64,000 nt of DNA from Panicum virgatum (GCF_016808335.1 NC_053148.1:12646063-12710062); one strand, 5' to 3'. Positions 23,974-35,806 are shown, numbered from the stretch's first letter. Notes: generated from the sequence alone by a model not told the origin. Made by a program: numbers and translations.

Positions 23974-25281
23974 AAAGGACAAAGAATTGAAGAGACCGTG
24001 AAGAAACCAAGTCAAAGAAATCAAGACAGAGATACTTTAGTATCACCGGTTGAACCGACGCTGAGAAAATCACATACGTCGGTGCATTGACTTGGAGCAC
24101 ACGAGGAATTTTGGTTTCACCGGTTGAACCGACGTTAGGGAAGTTAAATATGTCGGTGCAATGGACCCAGAAGCTGAGGCAAGGTCTATACACCGGATGA
24201 ACCGACGATCGGGTCTTGGTGAACGTCGGTGCAGTTGTCCAGAGAGTTTGTTTTTCAGAGTTCACAGGACGACTACACTCACCGGTTAAACCGACGCAGC
24301 ATCGGTTGATTGCCCGTACACGTAACGGCTAGTTTTTGAGGCGGGCAGTTTAGTATCACCGGTTGAACCGACGATGGCTATTGGAGGTGCGTCGGATTAA
24401 CCGGCGTTAAGTATTTTTCTGGCAGTTTTTCTCCAATGGCTATATTTGCTTGTGCTGCCTATATATACCCCCAAGGCCGGGTCATTTGGGTGTGCTGGAG
24501 TTGCTGAAGCCTGCTACACTTGAAGAACACCTCCAACCACCTTAGAGCTTCATTGTACATCATATAGGCTTAAGCACACTTGTGAGAGTGCTTAGTGCTT
24601 GATTAGGCTTAGTTCTTGTGAGAACTAGCTTGAGTAAAAGTCTTGCTGTGGCAAGCATCTTGTGTACTCGTCGTATGACCCTCCGACTTGGTGTGGAGCG
24701 GCAACGACACTTTGTGCGGGGAAGGAGACCCCTCTTGGTGAGAAGCTCCGATAGTGAAGACGGTGCCGTGGGTGACGCTTCGAGAGAGACGGTGGCGGTG
24801 GCCTTGTCTTGGTGACTTGGGGTCAGTTAGCCTTTGCTTGCTGGGAGCCTTGGTGGCGAACGCAAGACGGTGATCAAGCGGAGAGACTCGGCATCACACT
24901 TGTTCGTGTTGGATAAGTGGCCATGGACGTAGGGAAAGACTTGGTGTCCTAACCGAACCACGTTAAATCGTGTGTCCTGGTGTCTTCACGGGAGTTTGCA
25001 TATTCTCTCCCTTACCTCTTTACTTACCGTATTATGTTTCCGCATTTACTCTATCTTGCGTGCCTTTACTTTCCTAGTTAGTTTGATTAGGATTGGCTAT
25101 AGGTTGCAAGTCTTTTAGGGGTAAGTAGAGAGTAGCAAAGATAAACCTTAGTCATAACTAGCATGTGTAGGACGTGTTAGGTTTATCTCATGCAAATAGA
25201 TTGAGCCCTAGGATAGAAAGCGATTAGCGACCCTATTCACCCCCTCCCCCTCTGGGGTCGGACACCCCGGTGATCCTTACA
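23974..25281 (+). repeat. Right LTR of the gene-carrying element, 5'-truncated
   Basis: It matches the left LTR from its position 14859 onward and ends at the same 'gatccttaca'. The first ~127 bases of the LTR and any polypurine tract before it are missing. The join to AAA-ATPase intron sequence is at about 23973. The truncation would prevent normal new transposition of this copy. Confidence 0.75.
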
Positions 25282-25938
25282 ATGTCGCCTTTTGAGGCTC
25301 TTTATGAAAGAAAGTGTAGAACCCCTTTGATGTGGTCAGAAGTAGAAAAATGTACTCTAACCGGACCAGCTCTCATAAAAAAGGTAGAAGACCATGTGGC
25401 TGAGATTAGATATAAGCTAAAAGCAACTCAATCACAGCAGAAGAGTTATACAGACAAACGAAGAAGAGAATTATGTTTTGATGTTGGAGATTTTGTATAC
25501 CTTAAGGTCTCTCCGATTCGAGAAACTCGAAGATTTCAAGTACAAAGAAAATTAGCCCCTCGGTATATTGAACCTTACCAAGTAGTTAAAAGAGTTGGAG
25601 CGGTAGCCTACCGTATTCAACTGCCCGAGGAAATGTCAGATATACATCCGGTATTTCATGTCTCTCAACTAAGAAAATGCTTGAGGGTACCTGAAGAAAA
25701 AATAATACCAGTGGAGGCAATTGATCAGCAAAAAGATCTTCGGTATCAAGAAGTGCCTGTCAAAATCTTGGACACTGTCACCAAAAGGACAAAAAAGCCA
25801 TAGGTACATATTTGCATAGTCCAATGGAGTAGAAGAAGCTACTTGGGAACGCGAAGATGCGTTAAAAAAGGAATTTCCCCATCTGTTCAGAACTCAGTCG
25901 AATCTCGAGGACGAGATTCATTTTAAGTGGGGTAGGTT
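25282..25938 (+). pseudogene. Integrase C-terminus of Tekay copy 1
   Basis: It resumes at the codons duplicated by the insertion (MSPFEALYERKCRTPL) and is open to a TAG at 25801-25803. The chromodomain-like end that follows has lost bases near 25820 relative to copy 2 and is out of frame. The polypurine tract 'gtggggtaggtt' abuts the 3' LTR. Confidence 0.8.
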
Positions 25939-28119
25939 TGTAACATCCCAAAAAATTTACCAAAATAAATCACTCGCTAAAAATAAATTTCAAAATCCTT
26001 TTCAGCGTTGAGCTCAAATCGTTTCATAATCTTTTTTCGTCCAAGCTTCCGATCACCCGAAATCGTTTTCTGGCAATCCGCCATCCCGACACCAGTATCA
26101 ATCGCCGTCCTATCCATTTTCCCTTTTCCTCGTTCCGTGTGCTCGTCGCTGATCGGCCGAACGCCGCAGCGCGCGCTCGCGACTGCCGCCGCGAATCCCG
26201 CCGGCGCCCCTCTATTTCCTCTCTTTTCCTTTCTCCCTGTTTCTTTTCTCCTTTCCTTTTTCTTTTTCCTTCCTCCCTCTCCTCATTACCGAGCTCGTCC
26301 ACGAGCACCACAACCCCGCACCATTAATGGCTGCCGAACTCGCCGTCCGGACGGCCACCGCGCACGCCCCTCTCTCTCGCCTCGCCGGCCTATAAATAGG
26401 CCTCCGCGCAGCCCTCGGCCACCACAACCCCGCTCGCCACCGCCTACTCCCTCCCCGGCCCTCCAGCGCCGCCGCCACAGCCACCATCGCCGCCTCTTGC
26501 TGGCCACCGTCGCCCGCCCTCCACATGTCGCCTCCACTCGAGTTGAGAAGGGGAATCGGACCCCCTCGGCCTCCTCTCTCTTTTCCCCCTCTCCCCGGCC
26601 GCCGCTGTGCCCCCAGGGCCACGGGCCCATGGCCGCTGCCCTCCTCTGTTCCGAGCAACGGGAGGAAGAAGAAGGAGGGCAGTTTTGCCCAAAATCCCCT
26701 CCCTTACTTCCTTTTCTTTTAAGAGCCCTCCCGCTCTTTATGTCCTTTTTCCAAATGAGCCCTCCATGTTTTCCCCATTTAAAAAAATAACCCATCCACT
26801 ATACAAAAACAATTACACATAAAATTCTGCCCATTTTCAGAGTAGCCCGGATATTTTCTAATATTCCAATCAAGCCCTCGCCATCTCAAAAATAATTACA
26901 AAGAAGCCCTTGAACCCCCGTTTAGCCCCTAACCACTCCTTCGACCCGTCATTTCATGCACCAAAAATTTCCGATTACTCCGAAACTTTACCAAGCAGCA
27001 CCGCGAGCCGGAGTACGCAGGAGAGTACCGCGAGCCGGAGCCTGAGTACCCGTACCGCAAGAAGATTGGGAGATATCCATCTTGTCGCAATTATGGACCG
27101 AGTTGATGTGTCATCTTGCCTAACTCAACTATCGTGCAAACCACTCGACCATTGTGTATGGCAACGGCTTAGCATAAACCCTACTAGTTAGCCTGATAGC
27201 CATCAGGAGAGCTGAGAGCAACGGGTGATCAAGGAGAAGGGATAAGATCGCGGTGACTTATGCCCCGGTTAAACCTCGGTGATAGGTCAATGACCCCTTG
27301 GTGGATTCCGTGTTGGCTAGTCATGTCTAACTAAGGTGGGTAATGACTTTGTTGGGATCTGCACCGTCACTAAGGTGATCATGCTGTGGCACCCCACTTG
27401 TGGGTAAAGTTGCACACCTCTGCAGAGTTAAAACCTATTCGAATAGCCGTGCCCACAGTACAGGGCGAGTTACGGTTTGGTCACACAATTAGTACTTCTT
27501 CGGGGAATGGATGGGTTGGCGTGAGTTGTTCTAGAAAAGTGTCCGGCAGCTGTGCCGTGTGCTACGGCTGATGAGGAGTCCGGTAGCAATTTAAAACTTG
27601 GATCCTTTGTGTAGGATCAACCCCACTCAGTTACTAAAGGTTTGTTTTAAGAAAAACCCTGTTTCAAAATAAACTCATGCATAAAAATTAGCTTTTCACA
27701 AATTAAACCTTAGCCTTATCCTTGATTTACCCTGTGCATATATTCTGTTTATACCCCCTCCGTGAGTGTGGTTGAACTTGCTGAGTACGTTTGTACTCAC
27801 CCTTGCTTAATTTTTACAGAGGAAGATCCAGAATTTATTCCCGAGGACGTTGAGTAGGGGTTCCGTTCTGTATCCAACCTTGCCTGTGGTTAGGGTCACC
27901 CGTAGGAAGTTTTGTATGGCGCAAGACTCTGATGACCTCTACATGGTTCACGTTCTTGTTTGGGTTTTAGTTCTTGTCCTCGCGATAGTGGCGCTTCATT
28001 GCCCATTACCGCGTAGAATTGTACGGTGATATACCATCTGATGTAATAAATGTATTATCAGCCTCCTGGGACTGATATTTGTATCACATTTGAGTCACCT
28101 CTTATGAGGGGACGCTTCA
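25939..28119 (+). repeat. 3' LTR of Tekay copy 1, internally deleted
   Basis: TGTAACATCCC...GACGCTTCA, 2181 bp against 3057 bp for the 5' LTR. One gap corresponds to about 4580-4865 of the 5' LTR and another to about 5565-6230, which removes most of the acidic exon. The TATA box 'cctataaatagg' is kept near 26391, and the second exon of the mini-ORF remains near 27820-27857. Confidence 0.85.
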
Positions 28120-28722
28120 GGTTGCCTGTGCTCAATGTCAGAGGAGGCGCGCGTGGTCCGTGTTGGCAGGGAGGTGCAGAGGGCCCATGGGTGCTGGAGG
28201 CCTTGAGTTGGAGCGCATGGTGCGGTGGTAACTCCAGCGACGGCTGGGCAGAGGTGTCGCTCTCATAGCGGTTTTCAGATATCTAAGTCCTTGGCAGAGG
28301 AGTGCGAGACGGTGGGAGAGGCGAGGCCCCCACGCAGAGTGGCCAGAATCAGTGGTTTTCATCGGCGCTGCGACGTGAGTGTTTTTTTGAAGCTCCACTG
28401 GAACAGGGGATCGACGATTGTGTGTGTGCGGCTTGAGGGAGATAGTCCCATGGTGGAGGAGTTCGGGCTGCCGCTCAGGCCTACAGCGGGCCACGACATT
28501 TGGCGTGGCACACCGTTGGTGACGACGGCGCAGTTCGCGGGTGGCTTCTTTTGGCTCATCTCCCAGATTGTGGCGGTGTAGTGTTTTGTTGTGTGTGGTG
28601 TTTACGTGCGTTGTTTGTGTGGTGGTGATATTCACTTTGGCGCGTTATGTACGAATGCTTCTTCCTTTTATATGATGTGGCAGTGTTCCTACCTTTTAAT
28701 TAAAAAAAGCATTATAGGTGAA

Positions 28723-29380
28723 AAACTAGTGACGAGCAAGTAAAAAGGCCTGAGCACTGAGCTCGACGCCAAGCGGGCAAGTGAAATCGAGCTAGTAAAA
28801 AGGGCTTGCTCCAATCATGGCCCCCAATCAAAGCCCAGGAAGGTACGGACAAGCCCGGATCGCAGGCGTGAAGAACCTAACCTGCGCAGAGTATCCGGGC
28901 GTGCGCCGGACCAAATCTAAAGTTGAAGCTTGTCCGCAAGGGCAGTTGTGTCCCTGTCATATTTTTAAAACCTACTCAATTTTGTAGTCAATTTTTTTTA
29001 AAAAAGGAGGAAAGGACCCCAAATGTAAGCTCCAAACATCTCGATCTCCGAGTTTTTTAAAATAAAATCTCGCTGATGCTCCTAAGGGCACAGTATGGAT
29101 GTGAAATGGTATGGCCCGTCTCGTATCATGCTAGGGTACATAGGTGGCGTCAGGCCACCAACTCCAATCAGCTTCAGCAACTCTAATAGTCTGATCCTCC
29201 ATGTATTAGATTGACCCATACGATGCTCCAAGATACGAGTGTCATTATATACTACTGTGCCGTGTTCATAGTCTTTCGTGATTGTTTTCATTGATTTTTA
29301 TGTATGCCTTTCTCTACAACTGCAGTTAATTATCGATTGGATTGTTCTAAAAGGGGAAAAATTATGTTGCTAGAAAGGGT
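28723..29380. other. Intergenic, nothing assigned
   Basis: AT-rich to mixed sequence right of the retroposon's target duplication. It contains 'gggcacagtatgg' near 29087 and 'tactactgtgccgtg' near 29253, which could be a decayed inverted-repeat element, but no duplication was found. No gene is seen. Confidence 0.3.
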
Positions 29381-29387
29381 AGTGACC

Positions 29388-29634
29388 CACCAAAGAGCCT
29401 TTCTAGTCTAGTGGTTACAAGAGTCTCGAATACTAAATTCAACTCCCTATGGAGACGGATATTTTAGAATTTAATGGTGTTGTGCCTTCAGTTGTAGGTG
29501 ATGTTCCAGTTGACAGCGAGACACTTGTGGTGCCTTTGTCAATCTCAAGGATTTGCCGGCTCAATCTTTGAAGATTTATAGGGGTTAGTGTACGTGCGCT
29601 TTAAGTGTGAGTTGTCCTATGTAATCGGAAAAAA
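29388..29634 (+). mobile_element. tRNA-derived SINE
   Basis: 'tagtctagtggttacaaga' near 29403 fits a box A region, and 'attcaactcccta' near 29437 fits box B. The element ends in 'gtaatcggaaaaaaa'. A short duplication 'agtgacc' flanks it (29381-29387 and 29635-29641). The body matches the minus-strand SINE at 16992-17262. Confidence 0.7.
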
Positions 29635-29641
29635 AGTGACC

Positions 29642-30845
29642 ATCAATAATAATTCAAGGGACTAGAGTGGGACCAAAGATTAATAATTTAAATGCCAAGA
29701 CAAAATTACTTGGTGAGAAAGTAACAGTTTTTTTTTGTTTTTATCATAGTACTAAATACCAGTGCTGAAACTCGTAATGTAAAGGTTGTTAAACAAAACC
29801 TGGCTAGATAACTTTATTTCCTTCATCCTGTGCGCATTTAACTTTTGGTTATTTGTGGTGGACGCATTGGGGAGCAAGGAGGTTACGATCATGGCTCCTG
29901 TTAGCTTCAAAGCTGACAGATCAGCATGACGTGATACCTCAGCTGATGACCACTTCGGGACCAGCTGAACTTTGCCATGGCAAACGAAGTTCTCCTTTCT
30001 TTCCAGAGTAGTCTATGGCTGTTTGCTCTGACAAGGCAAACGTGATCAGCTAGATGACGTATCTATAATCTATTTACGACAGAATTGTCAACTATTTGCA
30101 TGTGACTGGAATGTTCCATGACGTGTTATTAGGTTCCAAAAACTGGGAATAAAAAAATGTTCCAAAAACTCAACACATTGGTCCTGCTAGTGCTACCTTT
30201 GTGCGCGCAGCATAATGGCTTCCGTTGGCTCCAAAGGGCAGGCAGGCACTGGCAGCAAAAGTACGCCCGGCCGGGTTCCCGGAGGCCGGAGCCGCCCGGA
30301 GCGCATCCTGCTCCCAAGCAGCGGTGACGGCCGATCGAGCGCGGCGTGGCGCCCGATCGAGCTCATACCGGCGTCGCGCCGCCCGATCGAGCTCATACCG
30401 GCGTCGCGCCGGACGTGCCCGAGGAGCTCGCCGCCGCCGCGGCCTCTTCATGCCGTGGGGATCGGAGCAGCCAAGCACCAGCGCTTTCGCGGCGGCGCAG
30501 CGCGTCAGCTCCGGCGCCGGTGACTCGTCGGAACCCTACCGGACGTCACCGTCGGAATGTGCCCGTGCACATGCTTGCTGCTAGGACACACGAAAAAGGA
30601 GTCAAAAAAGGGCTCGGGAACACGCCACCGAATGTCGCTGTGGCCTGCCTGTCCGCGCGCGGCGCGGGCATCTCGATCGCGCAAGTGACGGCGCGCGCTG
30701 CCGAATCCTCCGCTGGCCTGTCACGGATTCTCCCCGGATCGAGTTCCCGGCCGCCGTGCGACCACGAGCGGCCGGCAGACACACGCACATCTTTAAAATT
30801 TGACCTCGACCCCGACCCGGGAGCGACTACTGGGCGATGGCATTA
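29642..30845. other. Intergenic, nothing assigned except a 30-bp duplication
   Basis: AT-rich to about 30190, then GC-rich. A 30-bp unit beginning 'gcccgatcgagctcata' is repeated exactly at 30351-30380 and 30381-30410. ORFs in the GC-rich part overlap in several frames on both strands and have no recognisable domain. Confidence 0.35.
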
Positions 30846-31106
30846 GAGCAAATCTAATAACTACGTCGGCTTGAGGGCGTATCGACCTCCAGCTCAGCCG
30901 AGCTCGTGGGTGGCGGACCCCACCAATTTTTGGGGCTCAGCTGCGACGTGTAAGGACGGGAGTGGAAAGGAAGTCATCACAGTCCATTTCGCTGCTACAG
31001 TGCTAACGTTTCACGAGTCGTTTGTGCGATTCCCTCTTCTCTTTTCTCTTTTCTCTCTCCTCCCCATTGGATATCGCCCGCATTCTGCCGACTAGTATAC
31101 TTGCTC
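30846..31106. mobile_element. Probable Tourist-like (PIF/Harbinger) MITE
   Basis: The left end reads 'gagcaaatctaataact'. The right end read in reverse is 'gagcaagtatactagtc'. These resemble the GAGCAAGTATAATAG-like termini of grass Tourist MITEs. Flanking trinucleotides are 'tta' and 'tca', one base off a TTA duplication. It encodes nothing. Confidence 0.5.
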
Positions 31107-31160
31107 TCAGGAACGATGCGAGCGCGACGGCCCGCTTCCCCCGAGGCAGACGATCGGGCG

Positions 31161-31386
31161 CAGGGTTAACAATTTCGGCGAAATTTCGCCGAAATTTCGG
31201 AAAATTTTTTCGTTTCCGCTAGTTACCGGGATCGGAAATTTTGGTATATTTCGTTTTCAAATTCAAAATTCAACAAATTTCGATCGAAATTTAACGAAAT
31301 TCGCCGAAATTTACCGAAATTTCGGAACGGAATTCCGTTTCCGCTAAACACCAGGATTTGACCGGAAAACGAAATGGTTAACCCTG
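31161..31386. mobile_element. MITE with CAGGGTTAAC ends, probably hAT
   Basis: The left end 'cagggttaacaatttcg' and the right end, read in reverse 'ccagggttaaccatttcg', form terminal inverted repeats. The flanks 'atcgggcg' and 'gccgggcg' agree at 6 of 8 bases, fitting a worn 8-bp hAT duplication. The interior is packed with alternating 'cgaaatttcgccgaaat' motifs and could form many hairpins. Confidence 0.6.
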
Positions 31387-32620
31387 GCCGGGCGGCGGCA
31401 AGTTGGCCGCCGGTGGCGACCGGTGACTTTTCCACGAACGCTTCTGCTCTCACGCCTGCCTGGCTGCCTCGTCTAGTCGTCTAGGCTCCATCGCTGCTCC
31501 GCCGGTCGAGATCTCTGGTGTCCCTTGTGCCGTCGAGGAGCAGCCCAGTCCGGCGACGAGGACGACGACGGTTCCATGGAGTATCTTCCGATTGATCCTG
31601 CACACTTCAGCAGCATGCGGTAGGCTCTGGAGTCTAGACTGTAGACTGTAGACCAGGAAAGGGACGCGTACATAATTAAATATACGATCCGATGGGCGCA
31701 GCACAGGCTGTAGACGACGACGATGCCGTGCGCCGCCCCAGAAGCGACCAAGGCCTCCGATCCGGCCAAGATCCGCACGGGATCGCGGCCTCCGGCGCTT
31801 AAAAAAGGAAACCGGGAGGCGACCCGTCCCGTCCGATGCCGCCAAGCGCTCGGGGTCAAGGGGCCCGGCCGGAGCCAATCATCGGCGCGCGAGGTCAGCG
31901 TCTGCCCTGCCGCCGCAGAGGTCGCTCGTCACAGCGGCATCCGGTGGCGTCCCTGCCTGCCCCGAGAATCCGAGATCTTCGTCTGCCGTGGGCGGATGCG
32001 GTAGCCGGAAAAACAAATCCTTTGCCCACGCGCGCACGCACGAGCCGGGCCGGCCGGTCAGCCGGCGGCGGATCCGGCGAATCTCGGCGGCGGAAAAACT
32101 GGCGAGGGAAACGTTTCTTTTTCCGGCGGTCTCAGGTGTGAGGTCACGCCTGGATTGGCTTCGGCTGCCCCGGGTCAGACGATCACGTGCGTCCACGACC
32201 ACTCCCAACTCCCAAGTGAAAAGAGCTCTCTCCTTGTACTAGGAGCTACTACTACTAGCTGGGCACGCACTTTATTTTGGTCACGTGCGGCGCGCGATCG
32301 AGGGCCAAGATTTTGTGCCCAGGGAGACGGAGAGAGCAGATATGATTCCGGACGACACGATCTTGTCTAGTAGACCGTGTGAATATATCGGGTCGCGACG
32401 ACCAAATCTAGGGGCCCATCCCGCCGCAGATATATCCGCTTCGGCATCCGCGGCGGCCGCGCACGACGGCGACCGCACCGGACCGCGCGGGGGTGGGTGT
32501 TCTCGGCTCGCCCGGCCAGGTCTATTTAGACGCTCCGGCCAGGCTCCAACCCCGCCCATTTCACCCCACCACCATTGCCAGCGACTTAGCGAGAGACGGG
32601 GCCGCCGCCGCCGACGAGCC
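31387..32620. promoter_or_regulatory. Upstream region of the UGT gene
   Basis: GC-rich sequence between the MITE and the UGT start codon. A TATA-like 'ctatttaga' lies at about 32522, roughly 100 bases before the ATG, and is the best core-promoter candidate. The frame of the UGT is open upstream to 32285, but that part has no glycosyltransferase similarity and is taken as 5' untranslated region. No other gene was recognised. Confidence 0.35.
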
Positions 32621-34195
32621 ATGGGGAGGAGGGCGCACGCGATGCTGTTCCCGTTCCCGTGCTCGGGCCACATCAACCCGACGCTGAAGCTGGCGGAGCT
32701 TCTGCACGCGCGCGGGGTGCACGTGACCTTCGTCAACACGGAGCACAACCACGAGCGGCTGCGGCGGGGCGCGGCGGCGGCCGGGCTGCGGGGGCGGGAA
32801 GGGTTCCGGTTCGAGGCGGTCCCCGACGGGCTGTCGGACGAGGACCGGCGGGGCCCCGACCGGACGGTGCGGCTGTACCTGTCGATGCGGAGGAGCTGCG
32901 TCGCGCCGCTGGTGGCGCTGGCGCGCGCGCTCGCGGAGCGCGACGACGGCGTCCCGCCCGTCACCTGCGTCGTGCTCAGCGGCCTCGTCAGCTTCGCGCT
33001 CGACGCCGCGGAGGCGATCGGCGTGCCGGCGTTCGTGCTCTGGGGCACCAGCGCGTGCGGGTTCGTCTGCACGCTCCGCCTCCGGGAGCTCCGGCAGCGG
33101 GGCTACACGCCGCTCAAAGGTCGGTCCGTCGTCGTGCTTGACGATGATTTCTCGCTCGCTCGATCGCGTGATTGCATGATCATTCATCGATGCATGCATG
33201 TCTTGATGGTTTTGCCTGTCGTCGTTGCAATGGCAGACGAGAGCGACCTGACGAACGGGTACCTGGACACGCCCATCGACTGGATCGCCGGGATCCCGCC
33301 GGTGCAGCTGGGCGACGTCTCCAGCTTCGTCCGGACGCTGGACCCGCAGTGCTTCGCGCTGCGCGTGGAGGAAGACGAGGCCAACAGCTGCGCCAGGGCG
33401 CGGGGCCTCATCCTCAACACGTTCGAGGACCTGGAGCCCGACGTCCTGGACGCGCTCCGGGGCGAGTTCCCGCAGGTGTACACCATCGGGCCCCTGGCCG
33501 CCGCCATGCACGCCGCGCAGGGCGACGCCGGCGGCGGGCTGAGCCTGTGGGAGGAGGACGCGGCGTGCATGGCGTGGCTGGACGCGCAGGCGCCCGGGTC
33601 CGTCCTGTACGTCAGCTTCGGGTCCCTGGCCGTGCTGTCGCCGGAGCAGCTCGCGGAGCTCGCGTGGGGGCTCGCCGCCAGCGCCCGCCCGTTCCTCTGG
33701 GCCGTCCGCCCGGGCCTCGTCGCCGGGGACCGCGGCGCCGACGCGCTGCCGGAGGGCTTCGCCGCGGCGACCTGGGGCCGGGGCCTCGTCGCCGAGTGGT
33801 GCGCGCAGGAGCAGGTGCTCCGGCACCGCGCCGTGGGCGGGTTCCTGACGCACAGCGGGTGGAACTCCACGGCGGAGAGCATCTGGGCGGGCGTGCCCAT
33901 GGTCTGCTGGCCCGGGTTCGCCGACCAGTACATCAACGCCCGGTACACGTGCGGCGAGTGGGGCGTCGGGCTCCGCCTGGACGAGGCGCTGCGGCGGGAG
34001 CAGGTGGCCGCGCACGTCGAGGAGCTGATGGGGGACACCGCCCGGGCCCGGGAGATGAGGCGCAACGCGGCCAGGTGGAAGGCCGCCGCCGAGGCCGCCA
34101 CGGCGCCCGGCGGGTCCTCGTACGAGAGCCTCGGCCGGCTGGTCGAGGAGCTGCGCCTGGGCGACGACGCGCTCGCCGCGCAGGACGGCCGGTGA
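32621..34195 (+). CDS. UDP-glycosyltransferase, UGT85-like (GT1 family), two exons
   Basis: Exons 32621-33119 and 33237-34195 are separated by a 117-bp GT-AG intron and encode 485 residues, normal for plant UGTs. These cytosolic enzymes move a sugar, usually glucose from UDP-glucose, onto small molecules. The ATG at 32621 puts LFPFPCSGHINP with the catalytic His (H17) at the expected place. The PSPG donor-binding box spans residues 354-397, starting WCAQEQVL, with HSGWNST inside and FADQ at the end; a final Gln usually means UDP-glucose. The DESDLTNGYLDTPIDWI stretch after the intron and the intron position are typical of UGT85. The Asp that pairs with His in most plant UGTs is replaced by Ser120 (VVLSGLVSF where the family has SDG). 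Substrate cannot be predicted. The gene is complete with no stops and very high third-position GC. Confidence 0.93.
   Translation: MGRRAHAMLFPFPCSGHINPTLKLAELLHARGVHVTFVNTEHNHERLRRGAAAAGLRGREGFRFEAVPDGLSDEDRRGPDRTVRLYLSMRRSCVAPLVALARALAERDDGVPPVTCVVLSGLVSFALDAAEAIGVPAFVLWGTSACGFVCTLRLRELRQRGYTPLKGRSVVVLDDDFSLARSRDCMIIHRCMHVLMVLPVVVAMADESDLTNGYLDTPIDWIAGIPPVQLGDVSSFVRTLDPQCFALRVEEDEANSCARARGLILNTFEDLEPDVLDALRGEFPQVYTIGPLAAAMHAAQGDAGGGLSLWEEDAACMAWLDAQAPGSVLYVSFGSLAVLSPEQLAELAWGLAASARPFLWAVRPGLVAGDRGADALPEGFAAATWGRGLVAEWCAQEQVLRHRAVGGFLTHSGWNSTAESIWAGVPMVCWPGFADQYINARYTCGEWGVGLRLDEALRREQVAAHVEELMGDTARAREMRRNAARWKAAAEAATAPGGSSYESLGRLVEELRLGDDALAAQDGR
33120..33236 (+). other. UGT intron without in-frame stops
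   Basis: 117 bp with GT and AG ends and a codon split AAA-G|AC. Its length is a multiple of three and it has no in-frame stop, so retention would add 39 residues (rich in Val, Asp and His) between Lys166 and Asp167 without breaking the frame. Confidence 0.85.
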
Positions 34196-35055
34196 CCACC
34201 CCCGTCGCGACGCCGTTCCCGGCCCCGCTGCTGCCGTGGCCGTTGGATGAGCACGCGCACGGCACGACCTCGCTTCTGGTTCATGGTTTCGCACACGGCA
34301 CACGCAGCGTTTCGTTCCCAGCTCAGCCAGAAAGAACTCTAGCGTCTGTATCCTATCCTACTAGTAGATGAGATGACGATGGCATGTCTGGATGTCAACA
34401 ACATTTTAGTGAACGAATTCGTCAGGAACTCAGGATGCTTGCGCACTTGTTCCGAAACCACCATGTGCCCCGTGCGCAGGGGGTATGTCGCTGGCTTTAA
34501 TTTGTTCGCAGTCCTGGCGAGCTCACCTCCTGTCAGCTGGTCAGCAACTAGCATATGGTACTTGCATTAGTGCCTGATCACGCTGGTTTTTCTGAAGAAC
34601 TCGATGACACTGGTCGGAGACCGATTACTCATCGGTTCCAGACGTGTCACATCACGAGAGCTCGCGCCAGCAGAGTTCTCTGCTCGACCCCGCGCCGAGC
34701 CTGACGGCGGACCTAGCTTGGTCGGGTCGGACGTCCTAGCCAGGGGCTCGTACTTCGCCGGGCAAAAAGCAGCGGCGAGCCCAAACAAAAGGCCAACCAG
34801 CCTCGTCACGGAACAGTCCCGCTACACGTGTTGTAAAGAATCATGGAGCACGCACGCTCCAAAGTCCAAACCACGAAGTTCCGGTGGCCAGGCAACTATC
34901 AATCATTGGCTCCCGCCCGGGCCGAACCTACCGCGTAAAATACGCTCCGGGCAGGGCTCTCACTTGCCCCCCGCCGCCAACCGCGTCAGCACGCGTCGCG
35001 ATCCGTGGCCGCGTCACGGTTTCTGGCCGGCGTAGCGACGGCGACGGCCGGCCGG
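34196..35055. other. 3' flank of the UGT gene, nothing assigned
   Basis: The first part is probably the UGT 3' untranslated region. The rest is mixed to GC-rich sequence without a recognised gene or element up to the hAT MITE at 35056. Confidence 0.35.
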
Positions 35056-35806
35056 CAGTGGCGGATCTAGAATTGTAGTTTAGGGTATGCCGGATCAATA
35101 CTTCAATATATAATTTAGTAAAATACAGTGAACAATCTAATAAAAAAATTTGCCAATCAATTTAGTACAAAGGGTAAATAACTGAAAGTATGATAATATA
35201 TTTAAATAATCTCTTAATATATAAAATCGCTCCATGAATAAGAGGAGAGTCAAGCTGGCATGGCGGCTAGGTCGCTAGGTTGAATTCAAATATCTAGAAC
35301 AAAAGAATGAGTTATGTGATCAAACTTATGAAAAATTATGTTAAACTAAGTATACGACTGAGCAAAGTATTTGGATTAGTTGGATTTGATCCGGTCACCA
35401 GCAGTTTCTCAAAATCAGAAACCTAGCAAACTTTATGACTGTAATAACGATTGCTAGTTGTGTCTTATCAGAAGAAGTGATCTCGAAATTGATATAACAG
35501 ATGTAATTCATTCGGTGGTGGTCACCGATCATTTCAGCACCGGCACCAATGCAGCCCTTCCCATCTACGGAAGCATTCAAATCAACGGATGTCCTCGCAT
35601 TCAGTTTTGCTACTTGAGCTAGCCTGTGGGTTCTGGTCCAGATGCTGCCGCTTGTAGTCGCGGAGAGTGGGCGAGCAGCACTCAAGTGTGAAAATAGTTG
35701 AGCACAGATGCTAGTCAACGGCAAGTATATATATGGGTTTCATGTATTGGCTGGATTTGCAGGGTATGCCGTGGCCCAACCGGCATACCCTGTAGATCCG
35801 CCCCTG
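35056..35806. mobile_element. Non-autonomous hAT element (751 bp)
   Basis: The left end 'cagtggcggatctag' and the right end, read in reverse 'caggggcggatctac', are inverted repeats of the CAGGGGCGGA hAT type. A second inverted pair follows just inside ('tagggtatgccgg' and 'ccggcataccct'). The flanking octamers 'ccggccgg' and 'tcggccgg' differ at one base. No transposase is present. Confidence 0.8.

Noticed and set aside
28120..28640. ORFs of about 165 and 118 codons right of the 3' LTR of Tekay copy 1.
   Set aside because: This is the 3' part of the poly-A retroposon. The frames have no domain, and the readings on the two strands compete.
29087..29267. Possible inverted-repeat element with 'gcacagta' ends.
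   Set aside because: The match is short, no target duplication was found, and the interior does not resemble a known MITE.
32285..32620. In-frame N-terminal extension of the UGT ORF.
   Set aside because: It has no glycosyltransferase similarity, a TATA-like box lies inside it, and the ATG at 32621 fits the family N-terminus.
33184..34296. 370-codon minus-strand ORF and a 399-codon plus-frame ORF over the UGT gene.
   Set aside because: These are shadows of the very GC-rich UGT coding sequence.
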